A DNA stretch of 64,000 nt from Asanoa sp040676615 (GCF_040676615.1 NZ_JBFAPI010000013.1:124001-188000); one strand, 5' to 3'; positions 11,994 through 20,430 are shown, counted from the first letter of the stretch. Notes: a model not told the origin generated them from the sequence alone. Program-made: numbers and translations.

Positions 11994-12823
11994 CCACCCA
12001 TCTTGACCGCTTGGAGGGTGTAGGTGAGCGGAACCCGCGCGCGACCCTCGGGCAACCGCCATTCCAGGTCGTCGCCGCGCACCATCCGGCCCGGCAGGCC
12101 CTCCCAGGGCGCGCTGTCGTGCTCCACCAGCATGGTCAGCCGCAACCCGTGGGCCAGCAACGCGGTGACGATCTCGCCGAGGCCGTGGTTCCAGCTGTGC
12201 GTCTCGTTCTCCGCGAAGACGGCGTCGGTCTCGACGTAGGTGCCGCCCTCGACGTAGACGAGCGGGTCGGCGGTCTCGAAGTAGGGATGGCGGATGACCA
12301 GGTCGTCGCCGTCGTCGCGGGCGTCGTCGATCGACCAGAGCACCGGGTGCCCCTCGCGGATGAACAGCCGGCCGCCGGGCCGGAGCAACCGGGCCACCAC
12401 CGCCGCCCACCGGTCGACCGACGGCAGCCAGCAGAGCGCGCCGATCCCGGTGAAGACCAGATCGAAGGACCCTTCCGGGAGTACGTCGGCCGCGGAGTAG
12501 ACGTCGGCCTCGACGAACTCGGTCGGGTCACCCAGCTTGGCCGCGAGCGTGCGGGCCTCGGCCACCGACGCCGGTGAGAAGTCGAGGCCGGTCATCCGGG
12601 CGCCGAGCCGCGACAGCGAGATCGTGTCGGTGCCGATGTGGCACTGCAGGTGGACCCCGCGCAGCCCGCGCACGTCACCGAGGCGGGGCAGGTCGAAGCG
12701 CACGTCGCGGCTGAGGAACGCCGGGTCGGCCGCGAACGCCTCCAGCGCGTAGTCGGGCGAGGCGGCGTGGGCCGGCGCCCGCTCGTCCCAGTTGGCCCGG
12801 TTGACGATGCGGTAGTCGGTCAC
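11990..12823 (-). CDS. class I SAM-dependent methyltransferase
   Basis: A 277-residue Rossmann methyltransferase. Motif I is unusual: HLQCHIGTDTISLSRLGA stands where a G-x-G loop is expected, a variant of a family of stand-alone actinobacterial methyltransferases; the acidic residue after strand 2 is in GLDFSP and a VFTGIGALCWLP segment follows strand 4. GTG 12823 lies 8 nt behind TAGCTT (12832-12837), without a ribosome binding site. The last codons overlap the start of the dehydrogenase gene, so the two are one transcription unit. The substrate is unknown. Confidence 0.85.
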   Translation of the reverse strand: MTDYRIVNRANWDERAPAHAASPDYALEAFAADPAFLSRDVRFDLPRLGDVRGLRGVHLQCHIGTDTISLSRLGARMTGLDFSPASVAEARTLAAKLGDPTEFVEADVYSAADVLPEGSFDLVFTGIGALCWLPSVDRWAAVVARLLRPGGRLFIREGHPVLWSIDDARDDGDDLVIRHPYFETADPLVYVEGGTYVETDAVFAENETHSWNHGLGEIVTALLAHGLRLTMLVEHDSAPWEGLPGRMVRGDDLEWRLPEGRARVPLTYTLQAVKMGG

Positions 12824-12834
12824 GCGCGAGGAAG

Positions 12835-13074
12835 CTACCAGATGTAGCCCAGGTAGAGATCGGTGCCGGCGGCGCCGCTGCACCGGTAGGCGTCAGCCTC
12901 GCTGGTGCGGACCGCCGCGGTGCCGGCCGCGACGCACTCGGCGTTGCTGGCGTAGGTGCCCTGGCGCTGCCAGGTGTAGATGCCGGCCTGCGAGGGCGCG
13001 GCGGCGATCCCGGTGACGGCGGCGGCGACCGCACCGACAATGGCGACCCGGACGGCGTTGGCGCGCAGCGACAT
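12835..13074 (-). CDS. small secreted protein of unknown function
   Basis: A 79-residue protein with a clear signal peptide (RVAIVGAVAAAVTGIAAAPSQA, cleavage after SQA near residue 30) and a mature part of about 49 residues that has two Cys, able to form one disulfide, and several aromatic residues. A GGGAGGG ribosome binding site lies 8 nt before ATG 13074. The likely -10 box TAGCGT (13116-13121) shares its first three bases with the stop codon of the upstream gene. Small secreted proteins of this shape are common in actinomycetes; I do not recognise a named family. Confidence 0.75.
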   Translation of the reverse strand: MSLRANAVRVAIVGAVAAAVTGIAAAPSQAGIYTWQRQGTYASNAECVAAGTAAVRTSEADAYRCSGAAGTDLYLGYIW

Positions 13075-13115
13075 GGTGGAGCCCTCCCCCGTGGAAGATT
13101 CAACGTCGGGAATGG

Positions 13116-13121
13116 ACGCTA
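13116..13121 (-). promoter_or_regulatory. -10 box of the small secreted protein gene, sharing the stop codon of the gene before it
   Basis: TAGCGT on the minus strand; its TAG (13119-13121) is also the stop codon of the 142-residue membrane protein gene. Transcription would start about 35 nt upstream of ATG 13074, leaving room for the ribosome binding site. Confidence 0.45.
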
Positions 13122-13547
13122 GCCAGGTGGTCGCGGACCAGTCAAGCCCTTCGATGCGGCGACACGCTGGCGGCGCAGTTCGTACCCGATGATCGCGATC
13201 GTGTAGAACACCGCGTCGGCGGCCAGCTTTCCGGCGACGACGCCGGCCGTCGCGGTGCCCAGGGCCCGGGTCGCGAGATACATCGCGGCCGGGCGGACCA
13301 GCAGGGTGTCGAGCACCTCGGCCGCGCCGAACTCGACGGCCAGGTCGCGGACCACCGCGGCCGGCCGGCCGCCGGCGCGCAGGTCGCGCACGAGGATCGT
13401 GGCGTAGAACCCGACCGTCTCGCCCACCGTCCCGGCGACGGCGGCCGCCTCGGGCGAGTCGACGGCGGCCGCGGCGAGCAGCGCGCCGGTGATGCCGGCG
13501 GCCTCGGCCGGGGCATAGCGGGCCAGCCAGTCGCGCACCCGACCCAT
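13119..13547 (-). CDS. conserved hypothetical membrane protein
   Basis: A 142-residue protein made mostly of Ala, Gly and Val helices. Hydrophobic stretches lie at about residues 15-55 and 90-122, broken by a charged segment (VRDLRAGGRPAAVVRDLAVEFG), with a basic C-terminal tail (ELRRQRV), so it is probably an integral membrane protein with two to four segments. A weak purine-rich site (GGGTGGGTGAG) precedes ATG 13547. I do not recognise the family; third-position GC supports it as a real gene. It lies between the LAL regulator gene and the small secreted protein gene on the same strand. Confidence 0.6.
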   Translation of the reverse strand: MGRVRDWLARYAPAEAAGITGALLAAAAVDSPEAAAVAGTVGETVGFYATILVRDLRAGGRPAAVVRDLAVEFGAAEVLDTLLVRPAAMYLATRALGTATAGVVAGKLAADAVFYTIAIIGYELRRQRVAASKGLTGPRPPG

Positions 13548-13650
13548 GTCTCACCCACCCGCTCACAGTCCACACAGGACCGAGTGGGCCCGCTCGGCTG
13601 GACAACGACGGGCCGGGCCGGCGGTGGCGTTCCCGAACGGGCGTCACCCG

Positions 13651-16338
13651 TCAGCGGCGCAGGTCGCGCCGGGAGGTGATGCGCAACTTGGCGAAGATCT
13701 TGTGGAGGTGCCATTCGACGGTACGCGGGCTCAGGAACAGCCGTTCGCCGATCTCCGCGTTGGACAGCCCCTCCCGGGCCAGCCGTGCGATCTGCGCCTC
13801 CTGGGCGGTGAGCCGCCCGCCGGGCGCCGCCGCGCCGCGGCGCGCGGTTTCGCCGGTGGTCGCCAGCTCACCGGCGGCCCGCTCGGCGAAGCCCCCCATG
13901 CCCCGGTCGGCGAACTCCGCGTGCGCGACCCGGAGCTGCTCGCGGGCGTCGGCCCGGCGCCCGACCCGGCGCAGCCACTCGCCGTAGAGCAGGTGGGCCC
14001 GGGCCTGCTCGCCGCGCAGCGGGGTGTCGCCCAGCAGGTCGATCGCGGCGCGGTAGTGCTCCTCGGCGGCCGGGCCATCGACGGTCAGCGCCCGGCTGCG
14101 CTCCTCGATGCCGCGGGCCCATGCGGTGCCGGCGGCCGTGGTGGCCGTCGCCAGTCGCTCCAGCGCGGCCGCCGCACGCTCCGGCCGGCCGGCCCGGGTC
14201 GCCGCCTCGACGAGCTCGGCCAGGATGCCCCAGGGCGGGAAGCCGAGCACCGGCGGATCGTGGTCCTCGCTCGCGGCGGCGTCGGCCGCGGCCGCGTACT
14301 CGCCGCGACCGTTGTGCAGCACTGCGCGGGCCCAGCCGACGGCGACCAGCCCGGCGCCCTCGCCGCGGCCGCGTGCGTCGGCGATCGTCGCCTCGGCGAG
14401 CGCCTCCGTCTCGGCGGCGGCACCGCGCCACGCGGCCAGCAACAGCTCACCGAGCGGCGCGAACGGGCGGGCCGTGGTCGCGTCGGTCGCCGCCCGCAAC
14501 TGGTCGAGCAGCTCCGCGGCGGCGGTCAGGTCGCCGGCGAGCACGTGTGCGGCCATCCGCGCGTTGAGCGCCACCGGGAGGGTGGCCAGCGCGCCGTTCT
14601 CCCGGGTCAGCCGGACGAACCTGCCGGCCAGCCGCTGCCAGCTGGCGAAGTCCCAGACCTGGGCGGAGGTGGTGCAGGCCAGCCAGAGCCAGCGCGCCGC
14701 CTCGGGGCCGACCGACGGCCCGTCGCGGAACGCCACCACCGCGCTGCGCAAGAGCGGCAGCGCGGCCGGGTAGCCCTCGGTGAACCGCAGCGCCAGGCCG
14801 TCCAGCAGCAGGTCGGCCGCGCGCGGCGGGTCCGGGGCCGGCGGGCCGGCGCGGGCGGCCAGGGCGGCCTCGCGCAACTGGTCACCGCCAAGCGTGCCGG
14901 CGAACATGGCCGCCGAGACGGATTCCAGGTAGGTGATCCGGGCCAGCTCCGGGTCGATCTCCTCCAGGTCGGCGGCGGCGGCCCGCAGCAGCGGTGAGGC
15001 CGCCGCGTCACGGTTGCGGACGAACGCCACCCTGGCCCGCAGCAGCGCCGCCTGGGCCCGCCGGACCTTGTCCGGCGCGCCGGCCTCGGCCAATGCGATC
15101 AAGGCCAGGGCGCTGTCCGGCGAGCCGGCCTCGAGGCTGCATTTGGCGGCCTTCAAGGTGCGGCCGGCCTGGCGTGCCGGATCACCGGTCAGCTCGGCCG
15201 ACCGGCGCAGGAAGCTGGCGGCGGCCGCCAGCCCGCCGCGCGCCATCGCCTGGCCGGCCGAGCGCTCCAGTCGCTCGGCGATCTCGTCGTCGGGGCCTTC
15301 GACGGCCTGCCCGCAGTGCCACGCGAACCGGTCCGGGTCCTGCTCCCGGTCGGTCGCCTCGGCCAGCGCGGCGTGCGCCCGCTGCCGGTCGACGCCGGGT
15401 GCGGCGGCGTAGATGGCCGACCGGACCAGCGGATGCCGGAAGCGCACCCGCGGACCGATCTCGATCAGTCCGGCCGCCGCCGCCGGCGCCAGCACGCTCG
15501 CCGGGATCATCAACCGCTCGGCGGCCCGCCAGAGCAGCACCGGGTTGCCGGTCGGGTCGGCGGCCGCGACGAGCACGAGCAGCCGGGTGTGCGCGCCGAA
15601 CGCGGCGAGCCGGCGGCGGTAGTGCTCCTCCATCCGCGCCGGCAGGGGTGCCTCGCCGGGAGTGTCCGGCGCGGGCGCGAGTTCCAGCAGGGCCAGCGGG
15701 TTGCCCCGGGCCTCGGCGATGATCCGGTCGCGGACCGGTTCGTCGACCGGCCCGAGCAGCACCGTGCCCAGCAGGGCGCGGGCGTCCTCGTCGGCCAGGC
15801 CCGTGACATCGAGGGTGGGCAGGCCGGTCAGCTCGGCGGGCTCCGGCTCACGGGTGGCGAACACCAGCGCGACCGACTCGTTGCGCAGCCGGCGGGCCGC
15901 GAACGCGAGCGCCTGCAGCGAGGCCCGGTCGACCCACAGGGCGTCGTCGACGGCGCAGACCAGCGGCGCCTCGGTGGCCACCTCGGCGAGCAGGTTGAGC
16001 ACCGCGAGGCCCACCCGGAACCGGTCCGGCGGCGGACCCTCCCGCGTGCCCATGGCGATTTCCAGGGCGGCCCGCTGCGGGTCGGGGAGGCCGCCGAGAC
16101 GGTCGGTGAAGGGCAGGCACAGCTGGTGCAGGCCGGCGAAGGCGAGTTCCATCTCCGACTGGACGCCGGCGGCGGTGAGCACCCGGCAGCCGGCCGCCCG
16201 CATGGTCACGTGGTCGAGCAACGCGGACTTGCCGATGCCCGGCTCGCCCCGGACGACCAGCGCCCGGCTCTCGCCCGACCGGACCGCGTCCAACAGTTCG
16301 TCGAACACGGCGCGCTCGCGGCGCCTCCCTAGCAACAT
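13651..16338 (-). CDS. LuxR-family LAL-type transcriptional regulator (AAA ATPase plus HTH)
   Basis: An 895-residue large ATP-binding LuxR regulator. Walker A GEPGIGKS is at residues 31-38 and the Walker B strand is LVCAVDDALW; a long helical (TPR-like) middle follows; the C-terminus carries a complete LuxR helix-turn-helix (LTAQEAQIARLAREGLSNAEI, then SPRTVEWHLHKIF). Such proteins are signal-responsive activators, often of secondary or carbohydrate metabolism. ATG 16338 has a GAGGAG site 7 nt upstream and TATCGT (16356-16361) as a likely -10. It is divergent from the secreted hydrolase gene, a possible target (inference). Confidence 0.9.
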   Translation of the reverse strand: MLLGRRRERAVFDELLDAVRSGESRALVVRGEPGIGKSALLDHVTMRAAGCRVLTAAGVQSEMELAFAGLHQLCLPFTDRLGGLPDPQRAALEIAMGTREGPPPDRFRVGLAVLNLLAEVATEAPLVCAVDDALWVDRASLQALAFAARRLRNESVALVFATREPEPAELTGLPTLDVTGLADEDARALLGTVLLGPVDEPVRDRIIAEARGNPLALLELAPAPDTPGEAPLPARMEEHYRRRLAAFGAHTRLLVLVAAADPTGNPVLLWRAAERLMIPASVLAPAAAAGLIEIGPRVRFRHPLVRSAIYAAAPGVDRQRAHAALAEATDREQDPDRFAWHCGQAVEGPDDEIAERLERSAGQAMARGGLAAAASFLRRSAELTGDPARQAGRTLKAAKCSLEAGSPDSALALIALAEAGAPDKVRRAQAALLRARVAFVRNRDAAASPLLRAAAADLEEIDPELARITYLESVSAAMFAGTLGGDQLREAALAARAGPPAPDPPRAADLLLDGLALRFTEGYPAALPLLRSAVVAFRDGPSVGPEAARWLWLACTTSAQVWDFASWQRLAGRFVRLTRENGALATLPVALNARMAAHVLAGDLTAAAELLDQLRAATDATTARPFAPLGELLLAAWRGAAAETEALAEATIADARGRGEGAGLVAVGWARAVLHNGRGEYAAAADAAASEDHDPPVLGFPPWGILAELVEAATRAGRPERAAAALERLATATTAAGTAWARGIEERSRALTVDGPAAEEHYRAAIDLLGDTPLRGEQARAHLLYGEWLRRVGRRADAREQLRVAHAEFADRGMGGFAERAAGELATTGETARRGAAAPGGRLTAQEAQIARLAREGLSNAEIGERLFLSPRTVEWHLHKIFAKLRITSRRDLRR

Positions 16339-16417
16339 CCCGGCTCCTCACGGCCACGATAGGCGCAGCGGGCGCCCAGCCGTGGGCGGACGGGGTTTTC
16401 GCACTCGCAGTGCAGTA

Positions 16418-16447
16418 TTGACACCCGTCAGCCGGCCTGCCTACCGT
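16418..16447 (+). promoter_or_regulatory. promoter of the secreted alpha/beta hydrolase gene
   Basis: A consensus TTGACA (16418-16423) and TACCGT (16442-16447) are separated by 18 bp. The transcript would start near 16454, ahead of the ribosome binding site GGGGAGGAG. Confidence 0.75.
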
Positions 16448-16480
16448 CGACTCCCCAACCCCTCGGGGAGGAGCGCGACG

Positions 16481-17830
16481 ATGCGCCGTACCCTCCTGTT
16501 CCGCGTCCTGGTGTCCATGGTCGCCGCCGTCACCGCGGCGACCGCCCTGCCCGCGGCGGCGGCGGCCGCCGGAGGCACACCGGGCGACCAACCGCTTCCC
16601 GGCTACACGATCGTCAACCCGCCGCTGGCGCCGGCCACCGCGGGCGGCCAGGCGACCACCGTCAAGCAGGGCACCCACGCGCACGCCGCCTACATCATCG
16701 AGGTACCCGCCCGCTGGAACGGCGACCTGGTGATGTGGGCACACGGCTACCGCGGCCAGGGCACCGTGCTGACCGTCGACCCGCCCGCTTTCGGGCTGCG
16801 GCAACGACTTCTCGACCAGGGGTACGCGTGGGCGGCGTCCTCCTACAGCGGCAACGGCTTCGACATCCGCGCCGGCGTGCTCAGCACCAAGGACCTGACC
16901 GACCACTTCAGCCGGACGGTCCGCCGGCCACACCGCACCTACATCGCGGGTGTCTCGATGGGCGGCTACATCATCGGCCGCGCCCTGGAGGAATACCCGA
17001 GCCTGTACGACGGCGCACTGCCGATGTGCGGCGTCATGGGCGACCAGCGCCTGATCGACTACTTCCTCGACTTCCAACTCACCGCCGGGGCGCTCAGCGG
17101 CGTGAAGACCTACCCGGCGGGCGCCGACTACCTGACCAGCGTGGTGCCGGCGGCGCAGCAGCGACTCGGCATCGCGACGATCAACCCGCTCGCGCCGGAG
17201 CCGGCCAACGCGCTGGGCCGGCAGTTCCGCGACATCGTCGTCAACCTGACCGGCGGCCCGCGCCCGGCGGCGGCGGCGTCGTTCGCGTACTGGAAGGACT
17301 TCGTGTTCGGGCTGGGCGCGCCGAGCGCCGCGACGGACACGCCGGCGCAGGACCCGGGTCTGATCGCGACCAACCTGTTCACGCGCTACTCGCCCAACGC
17401 GCCGGTCGACGTCAACCGCGAGGTCCAGCGGGTCGCGCCGGAAGACCTCTACCAGCGGCTGTCCGGCCGGCTCACCCAGGTGCCCAAGATCGAGGGCCGG
17501 CCGCGGGTGCCGGTGCTGTCGCTGCACACGATCGGCGACATGTTCGTGCCGTTCGTCAACGAGCAGCAGTACAAGGCCGACGTGGACCGCAACGGCCGTG
17601 GCCGGCTGCTGGTGCAGCGGGCGGTCCGGGCCACCGAGCACTGCGAGTTCAGCCCGGGCGAGGCCGGCGCCGCCTGGGACGACCTGGTCGGCTGGGTCCG
17701 GCACAACCGCAGGCCGGCGGGCGACCGGGTCGACCCGAGGTCCCTCGCCGCACCCGACTTCGGCTGCCGCTTCAGCGACAAGGCGGCCTACACGACCGGC
17801 ACCCGCCGGCTGTTCTCCCCCTGCCCCTGA
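16481..17830 (+). CDS. secreted alpha/beta hydrolase
   Basis: A 449-residue exported protein: signal peptide of about 28 residues ending in AAAAA, then an alpha/beta-hydrolase fold with the nucleophile elbow GVSMGG, an Asp in the LSLHTIGDMFVP segment and a His in the ATEHCEF segment as the likely triad. A strong ribosome binding site lies before ATG 16481 and the upstream promoter is close to consensus, so good expression is likely. It resembles extracellular hydrolases of the phthalyl amidase/large esterase kind, but the substrate is uncertain. It is divergent from the LAL regulator gene. Confidence 0.85.
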   Translation: MRRTLLFRVLVSMVAAVTAATALPAAAAAAGGTPGDQPLPGYTIVNPPLAPATAGGQATTVKQGTHAHAAYIIEVPARWNGDLVMWAHGYRGQGTVLTVDPPAFGLRQRLLDQGYAWAASSYSGNGFDIRAGVLSTKDLTDHFSRTVRRPHRTYIAGVSMGGYIIGRALEEYPSLYDGALPMCGVMGDQRLIDYFLDFQLTAGALSGVKTYPAGADYLTSVVPAAQQRLGIATINPLAPEPANALGRQFRDIVVNLTGGPRPAAAASFAYWKDFVFGLGAPSAATDTPAQDPGLIATNLFTRYSPNAPVDVNREVQRVAPEDLYQRLSGRLTQVPKIEGRPRVPVLSLHTIGDMFVPFVNEQQYKADVDRNGRGRLLVQRAVRATEHCEFSPGEAGAAWDDLVGWVRHNRRPAGDRVDPRSLAAPDFGCRFSDKAAYTTGTRRLFSPCP

Positions 17831-17839
17831 CGGTCGTCA

Positions 17840-17870
17840 GGTTCGCCCGCCCGTCCCGGGCGGGCGAACC
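17840..17870. terminator. terminator after the secreted hydrolase gene
   Basis: A perfect 13-bp inverted repeat (GGTTCGCCCGCCC and its complement) around the loop GTCCC begins 10 bp after the hydrolase stop codon. It would also serve the minus-strand hemerythrin relic that ends at 17878. Confidence 0.88.
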
Positions 17871-17877
17871 CGCCGTT

Positions 17878-18103
17878 TCACGCGGTCAGTGCGTTCAACG
17901 CGTTCTTGAGACCCTTCGGTGACGCGGCGACATCGAGCTCTGCATACATGCACTCGTTCTCGATGTAGGTGTGCACGGTCAGCGCCTCGACGATCTGCTT
18001 GACCAGCTCGCGGGTACCCCACCACAACCGACGCGAACTCCCGCTCGCACTGCGGGTGGACGACCGCGGCGTGATACTTGTCGCGCGACAAGTGACGTTG
18101 GTT
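17878..18103 (-). pseudogene. hemerythrin-like domain relic, frameshifted and truncated
   Basis: On the minus strand the last 45 codons read RELVKQIVEALTVHTYIENE followed by CMYAELD, the pattern of helices 2-3 of a hemerythrin HHE domain (LVxxLxxHTxxEExxxY). The part that should precede it is in another frame (LSRDKYHAAVVHPQCEREFA), which resembles a degraded LLxxDHxxVexLF helix 1, so a frameshift lies near 18005. The fourth helix with its last iron ligands is missing. The relic overlaps the upstream region of the sigma factor gene. It is unlikely to bind iron; a very short functional peptide cannot be excluded. Confidence 0.55.
18076..18093. promoter_or_regulatory. 18-bp perfect palindrome upstream of the sigma-STAS gene
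   Basis: ACTTGTCGC and its exact complement are joined with no spacer, ending 22 bp before ATG 18116. With no loop it suits a DNA operator better than an RNA hairpin. It lies inside the hemerythrin relic. By my estimate about 0.2-0.5 such palindromes are expected by chance in a window of this size, so function rests on its position. Confidence 0.4.
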
Positions 18104-18115
18104 GGGGGTGTCCAG

Positions 18116-19216
18116 ATGTCCGCTCCGGGTTGCACGTCCGTGCCGGACGGCTCGTTGGACGGGGTGGCACGGCGCTACCAGGAGTCCGGTGGCCGGGACC
18201 GGGACGAGTTCGTCACCGCGCTCGTGCCCTTCGCCGACCGGCTGGCCGGCCGCTACCGGGGGCGCGGCGTGCCCGACGACGACCTGCGCCAGGTCGCCCG
18301 GCTCGCGCTGCTCAACGCCGTCGACCGGATCGACCCCGAGCGAGGCTCGTTCACCGCGTACGCCGTGGTGACGGTCCGTGGCGCGCTCCGGCGGCACTTC
18401 CGCGACCTGAGCTGGCACGCCCACGTGCCCCGGCCGGTGCAGGAGCTGACCCTGCGGCTGTGGGCGGCGACCGACGACCTGACCACCGAGCTGAGCCGGC
18501 CGCCGACCCGCGCCGAGGTCGCGGCCCGGCTCGGGGTCTCCACCGTGGAGCTGACGACGGCGCTGCTGGCCAGCGATGCGAAGGTGGCCCGGTCGCTCGA
18601 CGCCCCGGTCGCCGTCGGCGCCTGCGACCTCGGCGACCTGATCGGCGCGCCGGACCGCGAACTCGACCTGGTCGACGACCGGCTGACCGTCCGCGACCTG
18701 CTCGCCCGGGTGCCGGCCCGCGAGCGGCGGATCCTGACGCTGCGCTTCTACGGCGACCGCACGCAGGCCGAGATAGCGGCGGAAACCGGCCTGTCCCAGA
18801 TGCACGTGTCGCGGCTGCTCTCCCGCACGCTGGGCTGGCTGCGCGAGGCGATGCTGAGCGACACGCCGCCGCCGTGGCCGGGCTCCGACGAGAGCGACCT
18901 GGCGATCGAGGTCGCCCCGGCGGGTGGCGTCACGGTGGTGGCCCCGCGCGGCGAGGTCGACGCCGACAACGCCGAACGGCTGCGGGCCGCGTTGACGCAC
19001 TGTTGCCGGCACGCCCGCACGGGCGTACGGGTCGACCTGCGCCGGGTGCCGCTGCTGGACGCCGCGGGCGCGGCCGCGCTGGGTCGCGCGTACACCGTGG
19101 CGCGGTCTCGTGGTGTGTCCTTCGCCCTGGTCGGGCCGAGCCCGACGGTCGCCCGGACGCTGCGGGCCACGGGGCTCGGCGCGCTGGTCCAACGGGGTGC
19201 CCCGCCCGGTCGATAG
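18116..19216 (+). CDS. SigB/SigF-family RNA polymerase sigma factor fused to a C-terminal STAS domain
   Basis: A 366-residue protein. Residues 1-245 are a group 3 sigma factor: region 2 (DDLRQVARLALLNAVDRIDP), region 3 (RPPTRAEVAARLGVS) and region 4 with its helix-turn-helix (TQAEIAAETGLSQMHVSRLL). Residues 258-366 are a STAS domain of the anti-sigma-antagonist (SpoIIAA/RsbV) type. The usual D-S-S/A-G phosphorylation loop reads LLDAAGAAALG, so the phospho-acceptor Ser is replaced by Ala. In this family, sigma and antagonist are normally separate proteins linked by an anti-sigma kinase; no anti-sigma gene is nearby. The fusion may protect or tune its own sigma part (inference). ATG 18116 has GGGGGTG upstream. 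Confidence 0.9.
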   Translation: MSAPGCTSVPDGSLDGVARRYQESGGRDRDEFVTALVPFADRLAGRYRGRGVPDDDLRQVARLALLNAVDRIDPERGSFTAYAVVTVRGALRRHFRDLSWHAHVPRPVQELTLRLWAATDDLTTELSRPPTRAEVAARLGVSTVELTTALLASDAKVARSLDAPVAVGACDLGDLIGAPDRELDLVDDRLTVRDLLARVPARERRILTLRFYGDRTQAEIAAETGLSQMHVSRLLSRTLGWLREAMLSDTPPPWPGSDESDLAIEVAPAGGVTVVAPRGEVDADNAERLRAALTHCCRHARTGVRVDLRRVPLLDAAGAAALGRAYTVARSRGVSFALVGPSPTVARTLRATGLGALVQRGAPPGR

Positions 19217-19248
19217 GATGCCGTCGCTTGCCGACGAGGGGATGGGCG

Positions 19249-19701
19249 ATGTCCGAGAACCTGCGGTTCCTCTCCGGGCTCATCGTGGTGTCGGCGGAGC
19301 CGGATCGCCTGGTCCACTTCTACCGCGACCTGCTCGGCGTGCCGCTGGTCGAGGAGCGACACGGCGACTCCGCGCCGCACTGGGGTTGCGAGCTGGGCGA
19401 CGTGCACTTCGCGATCCACCCGGCCGACGACTATCCCGGCGAGCCGACCGGCGGCGGCGGTGTCAAGCTCGCGTTCCTGGTGTTCGACCTGGACGCGCTG
19501 GTCACCCGGTTGACCGCGCAGGGTGTCGAGCTGCGCTACCCACCGGTCGAGTTCGGCACCGAGTCGTGGATCACGGCAGTCCACGACCCGGACGGCAACC
19601 TCGTCGAGCTCACCCAGCTGGGCCCGTCGTGGCTCGACCACCTGCGGGAACACCGCGCCGCGGGCGGCGAACTCGTCGCACACTGGAGCGCCCGTCGTTA
19701 G
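19249..19701 (+). CDS. VOC (glyoxalase/bleomycin-resistance fold) family protein
   Basis: A 150-residue single-module VOC protein. The N-terminal strand (RFLSGLIVVSAEPDRLVHFY), the central HFAIHPAD segment and the C-terminal VHDPDGNLVELTQ segment carry the usual metal-ligand positions (a His and a Glu). Members bind metals and act as dioxygenases, isomerases or drug-binding proteins, so the role cannot be assigned. Start ATG 19249 has GAGGGG about 9 nt upstream. It follows the sigma-STAS gene by 32 bp and could be in its transcription unit. Confidence 0.85.
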   Translation: MSENLRFLSGLIVVSAEPDRLVHFYRDLLGVPLVEERHGDSAPHWGCELGDVHFAIHPADDYPGEPTGGGGVKLAFLVFDLDALVTRLTAQGVELRYPPVEFGTESWITAVHDPDGNLVELTQLGPSWLDHLREHRAAGGELVAHWSARR

Positions 19702-19722
19702 CTCTGACTGCTATGCCTGGCG

Positions 19723-20394
19723 CTACCGCTGCGCGTTGATGATGTCGCGGTGGCGCCCGTAGCGGTGCTCCTGGTAGGCGCCGTGCGCAACGATCAGCAC
19801 GGCGCCCGTGGCGGCGCCGGTCCCGATCGCGATGCCGATACTCCTCGTCGGTTGGTAGACGAGCAGCGAGACGCCCGAACCGGCGACGATCGAGTTGATG
19901 ACGGCGATCGCCGATGAGATCGTGAAGAATACGCCGCGCCGGTAGCCGCGCTGGCCGATATCGATCATCTCGTTGGGCGCACGTTCGGCGGTGGGCACCG
20001 GGAAGTAGCGGTCCGCGCCGGGCAGCAGTGTGCCGTAGTAGCGACGGATCCGCTGTATCGACACCAGCGCCGCGACGTCCTCGAGCGACGTTTCCACGAG
20101 CCGCTCGTACGTGAACACGCCCAGGATGAAGACGACCGGGATGATGACGGCGAGGAAGTACAGCGCGAAGTGGGTCGAGGCGAGGAACCCGAACGCGACC
20201 AGCGAACTGGACAGCGTCATCAGGTAGAGCGACGCGCGACTGCTCGACTCGTTGACGGTGATCCCCCGCGCCGACTCCAGGACGAAGTGCTCGGTCAGCA
20301 GGGCGTTGAAGAACGCGAGCGGGCGGTCCGCGAGCGCGTCGACGGACTCGTCGGCCGGCGGCACGCGCCGCGGTTGAGGGTCCACAGTCTCCAC
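19723..20394 (-). CDS. hypothetical four-segment membrane protein
   Basis: About 223 residues. Two hydrophobic hairpins are visible: one at about residues 55-95 (LYLMTLSSSLVAFGFLAS to FLAVIIPVVFILGVF) and one at about 155-205, separated by a roughly 60-residue soluble loop with basic residues (SIQRIRRYYG). I know of no named family. The start is uncertain: GTG 20394 removes a Trp/Cys-rich segment that reaches to 20430; neither has a clear ribosome binding site. Its promoter would lie within reach of the palindromes that precede the divergent PadR gene. Confidence 0.65.
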   Translation of the reverse strand: METVDPQPRRVPPADESVDALADRPLAFFNALLTEHFVLESARGITVNESSSRASLYLMTLSSSLVAFGFLASTHFALYFLAVIIPVVFILGVFTYERLVETSLEDVAALVSIQRIRRYYGTLLPGADRYFPVPTAERAPNEMIDIGQRGYRRGVFFTISSAIAVINSIVAGSGVSLLVYQPTRSIGIAIGTGAATGAVLIVAHGAYQEHRYGRHRDIINAQR

Positions 20395-20430
20395 ATTGCA
20401 CCACAGAACACCCGGACGGGCGCTCCACAT

